Shown: positions 1 to 6,055 of the stretch, in pieces
Numbering within the stretch: the stretch's first letter is position 1
How the letters are laid out: each line of letters starts with the position of its first letter
Assembly (NCBI GenBank): GCA_017529175.1
Contig: JAFXNX010000015.1
Coordinates: forward strand, 1 to 7,569
DNA: 7,569 nucleotides
From: Clostridia bacterium
Lineage (GTDB): Bacteria > Bacillota_A > Clostridia > Oscillospirales > CAG-272
Reading direction: 5' to 3'
The notes under the pieces: model-generated
Told to the model about the DNA's origin: nothing
Seen by the model: the letters and a program-made list of their open reading frames with translations, nothing else
The model's database searches: none
Made by a program: the position numbers and the translations under genes

Positions 1-15
1 AATATCGCTTTGTTG

Positions 16-24
16 TGCTATAAT
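16..24 (+). promoter_or_regulatory. Extended -10 promoter element for the left-edge small RNA
   Basis: TGC followed by TATAAT (hexamer at 19-24) is a perfect extended -10 box of the vegetative sigma factor. The matching -35 would fall at or before position 1, so it cannot be judged. The expected start of transcription is around 31-34, which is the foot of the long hairpin at 32-101. That placement suggests the promoter serves the hairpin RNA. A perfect hexamer can arise by chance in AT-rich DNA, so the support comes mainly from its spacing to the hairpin. Confidence 0.55.
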
Positions 25-31
25 CTTTCAT

Positions 32-104
32 AGAGTGATTGAGTCCTTCCTGTTAGTTGAGAGTTAGGGGTAATTCTATTCTATCAGGTCTCAATCACTT
101 TTTC
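32..104 (+). ncRNA. Candidate small structured RNA of about 70 nt, unknown family
   Basis: A perfect 10-bp stem pairs AGTGATTGAG (34-43) with CTCAATCACT (90-99). It can be lengthened by a G-U and an A-U pair (33 with 100, 32 with 101), and a five-T run (99-103) follows. Inside, CCTG (49-52) pairs with CAGG (85-88). After a T/T mismatch, TAG (54-56) pairs with CTA (81-83). The tip is a 7-bp stem, 60-66 with 71-77, closed by a GGGG loop (67-70). The whole element is therefore one interrupted rod whose 5' end coincides with the start predicted from the promoter at 16-24 and whose 3' end looks like an intrinsic terminator. No open reading frame lies within it. I do not recognise an RNA family: it is too short for 6S RNA and is not a tRNA. 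It could instead be the terminator of a gene left of the window, or a short inverted-repeat element. Confidence 0.45.
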
Positions 105-182
105 TATATCTTCTCAGTCTCACATCTATTGTAAACTAACATTTTATTAAATGCTGCAAAGGAATTATTTTAAAAATAACTA

Positions 183-211
183 TTGCGTTTTTAAATTTTT
201 TATGTTATTAT
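183..211 (+). promoter_or_regulatory. Main promoter of the pheST operon
   Basis: A -35 box TTGCGT (183-188) is separated by 17 bases from a -10 box TATTAT (206-211). The bases TGT at 203-205 add an extended -10 element. The predicted transcription start is about 217-220, directly before the first bases of the T-box leader, which is where a T-box transcript should begin. The DNA just upstream (about 163-200) is A/T-tract rich, including a near-perfect inverted repeat at 165-179, and could act as an UP element. Hexamer quality, spacing and position agree, so this is the most likely start of the whole operon. Confidence 0.75.
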
Positions 212-220
212 ATAGTGTCA

Positions 221-451
221 AAAGCTGTGACGAAGACGGAGCGGCGAGTACGCGTTTTCAGAGAGGGAAGGGAGTTGCTGTGACCCTGCCCATCCGCGCG
301 CCTATCCTTTCACTTCCGAGCCGGTCGGGTGATACGTAGTCCGACCCGGGAAGGACCGTTATATCCTTCAAAGAGTGCCGGCTCACGCCGGAATTCGGGT
401 GGTACCACGAGGCATAGGCCCCGTCCCGTAGCGGACGGGGTATTGTATTTT
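221..451 (+). promoter_or_regulatory. T-box riboswitch, tRNA-Phe responsive
   Basis: The transcript leader senses uncharged tRNA-Phe and controls read-through into pheS. Stem I shows the usual landmarks in order: GAGTA (246-250) on the 5' side of the specifier loop, the AG-bulge motif CAGAGAG (259-265), a distal arm closed by two GGG/CCC pairings around 265-290, and the 3' side with TTC (309-311) followed by ACTTCCGAG. The codon is TTC, read by tRNA-Phe, and is followed by a purine as expected. Further hairpins pair 323-328 with 341-346 and 350-354 with 365-369. The T-box proper is CGGGTGGTACCACG (396-409); TGGT (400-403) can pair with a tRNA 3' ACCA end, which fits the discriminator A of tRNA-Phe. 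The antiterminator would pair CGGG (396-399) with CCCG (425-428) and ACG (407-409) with CGT (422-424). This excludes the terminator at 419-440. The gene order (pheS next) independently supports Phe. Confidence 0.95.
419..451 (+). terminator. T-box-controlled intrinsic terminator before pheS
   Basis: CCCCGTCC (419-426) pairs perfectly with GGACGGGG (433-440) around a six-base loop, followed by the interrupted T-tract TATTGTATTTT (441-451). Bases 422-426 are shared with the antiterminator, so the two folds exclude each other. Charged tRNA should leave the terminator formed; uncharged tRNA-Phe stabilises the antiterminator. The T-tract is poorer than usual, with A or G at three of the first seven positions, so basal read-through may be appreciable. 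Confidence 0.8.
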
Positions 452-460
452 GCGTTCATC

Positions 461-495
461 ACGGCGAATGGAACGGGACGTCGTATCGCCGTTTT
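461..495 (+). terminator. Possible second terminator hairpin in the pheS leader
   Basis: ACGGCGA (461-467) pairs perfectly with TCGCCGT (486-492) and a TTTT run (492-495) follows directly. The 18-base loop is large and contains CGGGACG (474-480), which is also complementary to CGTCCCG (422-428) of the antiterminator and terminator region. The element may be a back-up terminator or part of an alternative distal terminator fold. The short T-run makes either role uncertain. Confidence 0.35.
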
Positions 496-532
496 CAAGT
501 GAATAATTTAAATTAACATACAGGAGAAGAAC

Positions 533-1564
533 ATGAAGGAAATTCTGCAGAAGATCAAAGCGGAAGCGATCGAATCGCTGTCGGCGAAAAGCGCCGATCT
601 CGAGGCGATCAGGATCAAATATCTCGGTAAGAAGGGAGAGCTGACGAGCGTCCTTCGCGGTATGGGCTCGCTCACACCCGAGGAAAGACCCGTGATCGGT
701 CAGATCGCGAACGAGGTCAGAGCCGAGATAGAAGCGATGCTTCAAAAGAAAAAAGAAGAGAAAGAACAAAAGGCGTTCGGCGTATCCCCCGATTTCGACT
801 ACACGATACCCGGATACGCTCCGAAGTCAGGACGTCTCCATCCGATAACTCAGATGTGCTACGACCTCAACGACGCGTTTCGTTCGATGGGGTTTGAGAT
901 TTTCGGAGGTCCGGAGATCACGAGCGAGTATTACGCTTTCGACAACCTTAACTTCCCCCCGAACCATCCCGCCCGCGAGAGCATGGACACATACTGGCTC
1001 GAGGGACACGACACGGGCAGCGCGTCGGACAAGCTGTGCCTTCGTCCGCACCTCACCGGCGACAGCGTCCACTATATGCAGACACACAAGCCGCCCTACC
1101 GCTTCGTTTATCCTGGCAGAGTATACCGCAACGAAACGACGGACAGTCACCACGAGCGCGCGTTCTTCCAGTACGAGGCGCTCATCGTAGATAAAGAATT
1201 CACTTTCACCGCCGGAAAAGTCATGATAAAATCCATTCTTTCAAAGGTGTTCGGAAAGGATGTCCCCGTCCGTATGAGAGCGGGATTTTTCCCGTTCGTC
1301 GAACCCGGTTTTGAAATAGATATGGGATGTCAGATCTGCGGCGGCAAGGGCTGCAGCGTGTGCAAGCACGTCGGCTGGATCGAGATAATGCCCGGCGGAA
1401 CGCCTCACCCGAACGTGCTCCGCGCGGCGGGGCTCGATCCCGACGAGTACACCGGATTTTACGTCAACGTCGGTCTTGACCGTCTCGTTATGATGCGCTA
1501 CGGCATCGACGACGTAAGACTGTTCCACAGCACCGACCTCAAGTTCCTTGAACAATTCTGCTGA
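533..1564 (+). CDS. pheS: Phenylalanyl-tRNA synthetase alpha subunit
   Basis: Catalytic subunit of the cytosolic alpha2-beta2 enzyme that activates phenylalanine with ATP and charges tRNA-Phe. The length, 343 residues, is normal. The start has AGGAG at 522-526, six bases before the ATG. Residues 1-85 are a charged, Lys/Glu-rich coiled-coil tRNA-binding arm; the class II catalytic core follows. Recognisable landmarks are NFPPNHPARES (140-150), motif 2 GRVYRNE (195-201), FPFVEPGFEID (253-263), HPNV (292-295), motif 3 GLDRL (314-318) and the C-terminal RYGIDDVRLF. Four cysteines at 266, 269, 274 and 277 form two CxxC pairs and may hold zinc, as some Bacillota homologues appear to. Oddities lie in the amino-acid pocket: the usual LRTHTSPxQ reads LRPHLTGDS (170-178), the usual FHQxEGL reads FFQYEAL (211-217), and the usual GFAFGMG reads GFYVNVG (308-314). 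Neighbours pheT (16 bases downstream) and the Phe T-box fix the assignment; the exact pocket chemistry is uncertain. Confidence 0.96.
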   Translation: MKEILQKIKAEAIESLSAKSADLEAIRIKYLGKKGELTSVLRGMGSLTPEERPVIGQIANEVRAEIEAMLQKKKEEKEQKAFGVSPDFDYTIPGYAPKSGRLHPITQMCYDLNDAFRSMGFEIFGGPEITSEYYAFDNLNFPPNHPARESMDTYWLEGHDTGSASDKLCLRPHLTGDSVHYMQTHKPPYRFVYPGRVYRNETTDSHHERAFFQYEALIVDKEFTFTAGKVMIKSILSKVFGKDVPVRMRAGFFPFVEPGFEIDMGCQICGGKGCSVCKHVGWIEIMPGGTPHPNVLRAAGLDPDEYTGFYVNVGLDRLVMMRYGIDDVRLFHSTDLKFLEQFC

Positions 1565-1580
1565 AAGGAGGACGCTTTAA

Positions 1581-4022
1581 ATGAAACTGTCGCTTAACTG
1601 GATAAAAGATTTTGTATCGCTTCCGGACGACCTCGATATGAAAAAGCTCGCTTACGACCTTACAATGTCGACGGTCGAAGTGGAAGGAGTTGAAGAACTC
1701 GCGCGCCGTTTTGACGGTATCGTCATCGGCGAGATCAAAGAAGTCCTCCCTCATCCGAACGCCGATAAGCTTCGCATCTGCAAGGTCGACGTCGGAACGG
1801 AAGATATCAAGGATATCGTCTGCGGAGGAAGCAATCTCGAAGCGGGAATGAAGGTAGTCGTCGCGTGTCCCGGCGCCATGGTGCGCTGGCACGGAGAGGG
1901 CGAGCCCGTCGAGATCAAAAATGCGAAGCTGCGCGGCGTCGAGAGCTTCGGCATGATATGCGCCTCGGTCGAAGTAGGTATGGACGCGCTCTTCCCGGCA
2001 AACGATGAACACGAGATAATGGATCTTACGTCGCTCGACGCAGCTCCCGGCACTCCTCTTGCGAAGGCGCTCGAGCTTGACGACTATATTCTCGAGATAG
2101 ACAACAAGTCGATGACCAACCGCCCCGACCTCTGGGGACACTACGGCATCGCAAGAGAGCTCGCGGCGCTCTACGACCTTGAGCTTTCTCCTATCCCCGC
2201 GTACGTTCCGGAAACGGACGTACCGTTTGACGTCAGAATACTTGACGACGAGAGATGCCCGCGCTACATCGGCTCGAAGATTGAAGGACTTTCGGTAAAG
2301 TGTGCGCCTTTCAATATGCAGAGCCGCCTTTGGAGAGTGGGACTTCGTCCGATCAACGCGCTCGTCGACGTGACCAACTACGTTATGCTCGCGGTAGGTC
2401 AGCCGACGCACGTCTTTGACTCCGATCACATAAAAGATCATATCGAAGTCCGTCTTGCAAAGGACGGCGAGAGCTTGCAGCTTCTGAACGACAAGGACCT
2501 TGAACTGTCGCGTGACGACCTCGTTATCGCCGACGCGGACGGCGCCGTGGCGCTCGCCGGAGTTATGGGCGGCGCGAAGGATTCGGTCCTTCCCGACACG
2601 ACGTCAGTTATCCTTGAGGTCGCAAACTTCGATTCCCGCGGAGTCCGCCGCACGGCGCTGCGCTACGACAACCGTACGGAGTCTTCCTCGCGCTATGAAA
2701 AGGCGATAGACCCCGAGAGATGCGACCAGGCGCTCTCGCTCGCGATGAAGATATTTAAAGAGCTCTACCCCGAAATGAAAGTTACCGCTTTTTCGGACAA
2801 CTATCCGAGAAAGCTTGTCAGACGCGAGATCGACGTGCCGCTCGAATGGCTCGACCGCCGTCTCGGTATGAGAGTCCCGAAGGAAGTTGTTGAGCGCAAG
2901 CTCGGAACGATGGGATTTGAAGTCGAGATAGGAGAGCGCGATATGCACGTCGTGGTCCCCACGTGGCGCTCCACAGGCGACGTCGGTATAAAAGCGGACG
3001 TCATGGAGGAAGTAGCGAGAATGTACGGCTACGACAACTTTGAAGCGACGACGATCACGGCGACCTTTGAAGGAGCCGTAAATCAGCGCGACGAGGACCT
3101 TGTCCGCCGCATCAAGGAATATCTCGCTTTCAGATGCGATATGCAGGAGATATTCACGTATCCCTGGATGAGCGAAGAGTTCGTCGAAGCGCTCATTCCT
3201 TCGACAAACGGAATTCTTGCGCTTTCGACGCCTCCGTCGCCGACTGAAAAGTATCTGCGTTCGTCGATGCTTCCGAACATTTGCCGCGCGATAGTCAAGA
3301 ACGAGCACAATTACGAGTCGTTCGGGATATTTGAAGAAGCGAAAGTATTCCTCGACAGGGATTACACCTCGGTATACCCGAACGAGTCTCTGCCGTGTCA
3401 GAAGAGATGCCTCGGGCTCGCGTTTGCGGGCAAGCCGGAGTGCGCGAAAGAGCTGTTCTTGCGCGCGAAAGGTGTTATCGGTTCGATGTCGAGATATACG
3501 CATATGGAAGCGCTCACTTTTGAGCGGATCGAAAAGCCGTACTGGGCGGACGATACGGCGTGGCTGAACGTTTGCCTTAACGGCGAGAAGATCGGCGATA
3601 TGGGACTTATCTCGAGAAAAGCGGCGCTCGGATGCGGTATCAAGGTGCTGACAGCCGCGCTTGCCGAGATCGACCTCGACGCGCTCGCGCCGCTCAGTTC
3701 GAGAACGAACAAATATGCAAAAGTCTCCGATTTCCCGGAGAACACGTTCGATATTTCGTTCCTTGTTGACGATACGGTAAAGTGGAGTGATATTCACACC
3801 GCCATACTCGGAAAGAAGTCCGACGGCTCGCTCCTGAGGGATGTTCTTTTCGTCGACGAATACAAAGGCAAACAAATACCGGACGGAAAGAAATCCGTCA
3901 CGGTCAGACTCATCATCGGTTCCGATGAAAAGACGCTGAGCGGCGCCGAGATCGACGCTGTCGCCGATTCCGTTATGAGAAAGATCACTCATACTATGGG
4001 AGCCGACGTAAGAAATAAATGA
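1581..4022 (+). CDS. pheT: Phenylalanyl-tRNA synthetase beta subunit
   Basis: The large subunit completes the alpha2-beta2 synthetase, binds tRNA-Phe and carries the editing site that removes mischarged tyrosine. The protein has 813 residues, typical for the family, and the start has AAAGGAG ending 10 bases before the ATG. Domains in order: N-terminal MKLSLNWIKDF; an OB-fold tRNA-binding domain at about 44-155, with LPHPNADKLRICKVDVG (56-72) as its hallmark; the B3/4 editing domain at about 225-395, with RPINALVDVTNYV (256-268), GQPTHVFD (273-280) and VILEVANFD (343-351); the B5 domain at about 412-482, with the GYD-type end MYGYDNF; a catalytic-like but inactive synthetase fold at about 490-700; and the ferredoxin-like anticodon-binding domain at about 715-810, where DFPENTFDISFLV and DEYKGKQIP are diagnostic. 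No frameshift or missing domain is visible. The gene is co-transcribed with pheS and shares its T-box control. Confidence 0.97.
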   Translation: MKLSLNWIKDFVSLPDDLDMKKLAYDLTMSTVEVEGVEELARRFDGIVIGEIKEVLPHPNADKLRICKVDVGTEDIKDIVCGGSNLEAGMKVVVACPGAMVRWHGEGEPVEIKNAKLRGVESFGMICASVEVGMDALFPANDEHEIMDLTSLDAAPGTPLAKALELDDYILEIDNKSMTNRPDLWGHYGIARELAALYDLELSPIPAYVPETDVPFDVRILDDERCPRYIGSKIEGLSVKCAPFNMQSRLWRVGLRPINALVDVTNYVMLAVGQPTHVFDSDHIKDHIEVRLAKDGESLQLLNDKDLELSRDDLVIADADGAVALAGVMGGAKDSVLPDTTSVILEVANFDSRGVRRTALRYDNRTESSSRYEKAIDPERCDQALSLAMKIFKELYPEMKVTAFSDNYPRKLVRREIDVPLEWLDRRLGMRVPKEVVERKLGTMGFEVEIGERDMHVVVPTWRSTGDVGIKADVMEEVARMYGYDNFEATTITATFEGAVNQRDEDLVRRIKEYLAFRCDMQEIFTYPWMSEEFVEALIPSTNGILALSTPPSPTEKYLRSSMLPNICRAIVKNEHNYESFGIFEEAKVFLDRDYTSVYPNESLPCQKRCLGLAFAGKPECAKELFLRAKGVIGSMSRYTHMEALTFERIEKPYWADDTAWLNVCLNGEKIGDMGLISRKAALGCGIKVLTAALAEIDLDALAPLSSRTNKYAKVSDFPENTFDISFLVDDTVKWSDIHTAILGKKSDGSLLRDVLFVDEYKGKQIPDGKKSVTVRLIIGSDEKTLSGAEIDAVADSVMRKITHTMGADVRNK

Positions 4023-4039
4023 TTTGAGAGGTATCGGAA

Positions 4040-4600
4040 ATGAAAAAGTCTTATGAAATGAACATCGCGGGAATCGAACGTTCGCTCCCGCTCTGTCCTC
4101 TTAACGAAAACCTGAAGATCGCCGCGTTCGTTATTTTCGGCGATCCGGAGCTTACTACCGCTTGCGCGAAGGAACTGCTCGCGAAAGCACCCGAGTACGA
4201 TTACGCGATAACCGCGGAGTCCAAAGGAATACCGATAGTTCACGAGATGGCGCGCCTTGACGGCAACCGTAAGTATTTTCTCGCGCGTAAGAAGCCGAAA
4301 CTCTATATGAACGGAGTCTTCGAAGTCACAGTCCGTTCCATCACCACCGAGGGCGAGCAGAAGCTCTATCTCGACGGCGCGGACGCGGAGCTTATGAAGG
4401 GCAAACGCATCCTGCTCGTCGACGACGTTATCTCGACGGGTGAATCTCTTGCCGCGCTCGAAAAGCTCGTCACAGAGGCGGGCGGCGTGATCTGCGGAAA
4501 AATGGCTATCCTCGCAGAGGGCGACGCTACGAAGCGTGACGATATAGTTTATCTCGAGCCGCTTCCGCTTTTCAATAAGGAAGGCGAGCCCATAGACTGA
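4040..4600 (+). CDS. Type I phosphoribosyltransferase, Apt-like
   Basis: A 186-residue cytosolic enzyme predicted to move a phosphoribosyl group between PRPP and a nitrogenous base. The PRPP-binding loop ILLVDDVISTGES (124-136) is textbook, with two adjacent aspartates followed by STG. The motif AESKGIP (59-65) sits where the pyrophosphate-binding loop of this fold lies, and ARKKPKLYM (82-90) and SITTEGEQKLYLDG (100-113) resemble proteins annotated as adenine phosphoribosyltransferase-like. The base-binding hood cannot be assigned from sequence reading, so adenine is a guess and another purine or a regulatory role is possible. I give no gene symbol for that reason. The gene starts 17 bases after pheT, with GAGAGG (4026-4031) eight bases before the ATG, so it is almost certainly in the pheST transcript. 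Confidence 0.85.
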   Translation: MKKSYEMNIAGIERSLPLCPLNENLKIAAFVIFGDPELTTACAKELLAKAPEYDYAITAESKGIPIVHEMARLDGNRKYFLARKKPKLYMNGVFEVTVRSITTEGEQKLYLDGADAELMKGKRILLVDDVISTGESLAALEKLVTEAGGVICGKMAILAEGDATKRDDIVYLEPLPLFNKEGEPID

Positions 4601-4626
4601 TCTTCGTTTATTCGGTCATATCAAAA

Positions 4627-4659
4627 AAAGGAGACCGCGTTATCGCGGCTGTCTGAATT
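4627..4659 (+). promoter_or_regulatory. Hairpin-bridged ribosome binding site of trkA
   Basis: The only Shine-Dalgarno-like sequence before trkA, AAAGGAG (4627-4633), ends 26 bases before the ATG, too far for normal initiation. The intervening DNA folds: CCGCG (4635-4639) pairs with CGCGG (4644-4648) around a TTAT loop. AGA (4632-4634) can then pair with TCT (4652-4654), or AGAC (4632-4635) with GTCT (4651-4654), across a small bulge. With the inner hairpin formed, the functional distance between Shine-Dalgarno and ATG shrinks towards the usual range. Read on the minus strand the same sequence is a hairpin followed by CC and seven Ts, so it could instead be a reverse-strand terminator or its relic. 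No T-tract follows on the plus strand. Confidence 0.45.
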
Positions 4660-6021
4660 ATGAAAATAATCATTGTCGGATGCGGAAAGGTCGGAGAGGC
4701 GATAGCCGGTGCCCTCTGCAACGAGGGACACGACATCTGTGTCATAGACACCAACAAACAGGTCATTGAAAAAGTGACTTACGCTTACGATATCCTCGGC
4801 ATCTGCGGAGACGGCATACTTTACGAGGTACTTGAAGAAGCCGGCGCCGCCGGAGCCGATCTGATAGTCGCAACGACGTCGCGCGACGAGATTAATATGC
4901 TCTCCTGCATTATCGCGAAGGATATGGGGACGGTAAGATGTATCGCAAGAGTGAGAGACCCGAAGCAGAACGCCCACGCGGTCTACCTCAGCCAGCATCT
5001 CGGTATTTCCATGACCGTAAACCCGGAGCTTCTCGCGTCTCGCGAGGCGGCGCGCCTCATCCTTATGCCCTCCGCGACGGAAGTCGACACTTTCGCGCGC
5101 GGCAGGATAGATATGGTGCAGATAAAGCTGACGGAGGATTCTCCGATCTGCGGAAAGCCCCTTACGAAGCTCCATAACGCTCTCGCGTCGAAGATACTCG
5201 TATGCGCCATCCAGCGTCCGGGAGAAGCCGAGGCGATAATACCGACGGGTAACTTCGTTCCGATGGCGGGCGACAAGGTCTACGTCACGGCGACACACCG
5301 CGATATGGGTACGTTCTTCAGAGAGATGGGACTGCAGTCCGGAAAGCTCAAAAACGCGCTTCTTATCGGCGGCGGCAAGATCTCTTATTATCTCGCTCAG
5401 GCGCTGCAGTCGTCCGGCATCAAGGTCAAGATAATCGAACGCGATCACGACAGATGCCTCGAGCTTGCGTCCGCTCTTCCGAAAGTATCTATTGTATGCG
5501 GAGACGGAGCTGATCAGAGCGTTCTCGAAGAAGAGGGCATCAGGGACTTCGACAGCGTAGTCGCGTTGACGGGCATTGACGAGGACAATATCATAGTCTC
5601 TCTTTACGCAAAGCTTATCGGCGTTCCGAAGATAATAACGAAGATCAACAAGCCGGAGCTCAAGGAGATGGCGGAAAAGGTCGGTATCGAGTGCATAATC
5701 TCGCCGAAACAGTTGACGACAGAAGTCATGCTCACTTACGTCCGTTCCGCGGAGAAGACCGGAAGCAGTAAGATCAGAACTCTTTACAGAGTCGCCGACG
5801 ACAAGGCGGAAGCTATGGAGTTTCTTGTGGACACGAAGTGCCGCGCCGTCGATATACCGCTCTCGGAGCTTAAAACGAAGAAGAATCTTATCATCGCCGG
5901 TATCATCAGACAGGGAAAAGTCATTTTCCCCGGCGGTCAGGATACGATAAATCAGGGAGACATCGTTATCGTCGTTACGACGAACAAGTTTATAAACGAG
6001 CTTGACGGTATACTTGAATAA
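4660..6021 (+). CDS. trkA: Trk potassium uptake regulatory subunit, two-RCK form
   Basis: Cytosolic regulator that assembles under the TrkH channel and gates potassium uptake in response to bound nucleotides. The 453 residues make the usual tandem arrangement. The first Rossmann domain has GCGKVG (7-12) with the ribose-binding acid D30, and CGDG (49-52) after the fourth strand position. The first RCK-C domain covers about 140-215 (QIKLTEDSPICGKPL). The second Rossmann domain has GGGKIS (237-242), E260 and CGDGAD (280-285). The second RCK-C domain runs from about 370 to the end. The final glycine of the second dinucleotide motif is Ser, so the second half may bind its ligand differently. The start is fixed: a TGA lies in frame at 4654-4656, leaving only ATG 4660 or an unlikely ATT, and MKIIIVGCGKVG is where the family begins. 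RCK-C domains in Bacillota can bind c-di-AMP; I cannot tell whether these do. trkH follows 34 bases downstream. Confidence 0.95.
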   Translation: MKIIIVGCGKVGEAIAGALCNEGHDICVIDTNKQVIEKVTYAYDILGICGDGILYEVLEEAGAAGADLIVATTSRDEINMLSCIIAKDMGTVRCIARVRDPKQNAHAVYLSQHLGISMTVNPELLASREAARLILMPSATEVDTFARGRIDMVQIKLTEDSPICGKPLTKLHNALASKILVCAIQRPGEAEAIIPTGNFVPMAGDKVYVTATHRDMGTFFREMGLQSGKLKNALLIGGGKISYYLAQALQSSGIKVKIIERDHDRCLELASALPKVSIVCGDGADQSVLEEEGIRDFDSVVALTGIDEDNIIVSLYAKLIGVPKIITKINKPELKEMAEKVGIECIISPKQLTTEVMLTYVRSAEKTGSSKIRTLYRVADDKAEAMEFLVDTKCRAVDIPLSELKTKKNLIIAGIIRQGKVIFPGGQDTINQGDIVIVVTTNKFINELDGILE

Positions 6022-6028
6022 GGGATAC

Positions 6029-6052
6029 GTCATCTGATATACGGGAGATGAT
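6029..6052 (+). promoter_or_regulatory. Hairpin over the trkH ribosome binding site
   Basis: GTCATCT (6029-6035) can pair with AGATGAT (6046-6052, one G-U) around a 10-base loop. The Shine-Dalgarno GGGAG (6043-6047) is partly in the loop and partly in the 3' arm. A ribosome stopping at the trkA stop (6019-6021) would cover the 5' arm and open the hairpin, so trkH translation may be coupled to trkA. The stem is short and AT-containing, so the effect may be modest. Confidence 0.3.
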
Positions 6053-6055
6053 CAT

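Noticed and set aside
105..182. Additional gene or RNA in the AT-rich spacer
   Set aside because: No reading frame with a ribosome site, no convincing hairpin with a T-run, and only a short A/T inverted repeat at 165-179 that may be part of the promoter's AT-rich upstream region.
151..339. A 62-codon plus-strand open frame in the leader
   Set aside because: It has no ribosome site before its ATG, spans the operon promoter and runs through stem I of the T-box, so the transcript would begin inside it.
504..515. Perfect 12-base AT palindrome TAATTTAAATTA just upstream of the pheS ribosome site
   Set aside because: It is composed only of A and T in an AT-rich spacer, so a chance origin is likely; I see no partner element that would make it an operator.
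310..769. Minus-strand open frames over the T-box and the start of pheS
   Set aside because: They overlap a structured RNA and a certain gene in antisense, with low-complexity Phe/Leu or Arg-rich translations and no signature.
2604..3992. A 462-codon open frame on the minus strand inside pheT, and a similar 300-codon one at 1539-2441
   Set aside because: Both lie antisense to the intact PheT domains and are strongly Arg-rich with no family signature, the usual shadow of GC-biased codon use.
4621..4654. Plus-strand terminator between the phosphoribosyltransferase gene and trkA
   Set aside because: The hairpin is real on paper, but no T-tract follows it on the plus strand; the run of seven T is on the minus strand only, where no gene is supported.
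4621..6033. A 470-codon open frame on the minus strand mirroring trkA almost end to end
   Set aside because: It is antisense to a well-supported gene with clear motifs, its translation is rich in Arg and shows no recognisable domain, and it exists because the plus-strand gene avoids codons that read as stops on the other strand. It has no ribosome site of its own that I can see.
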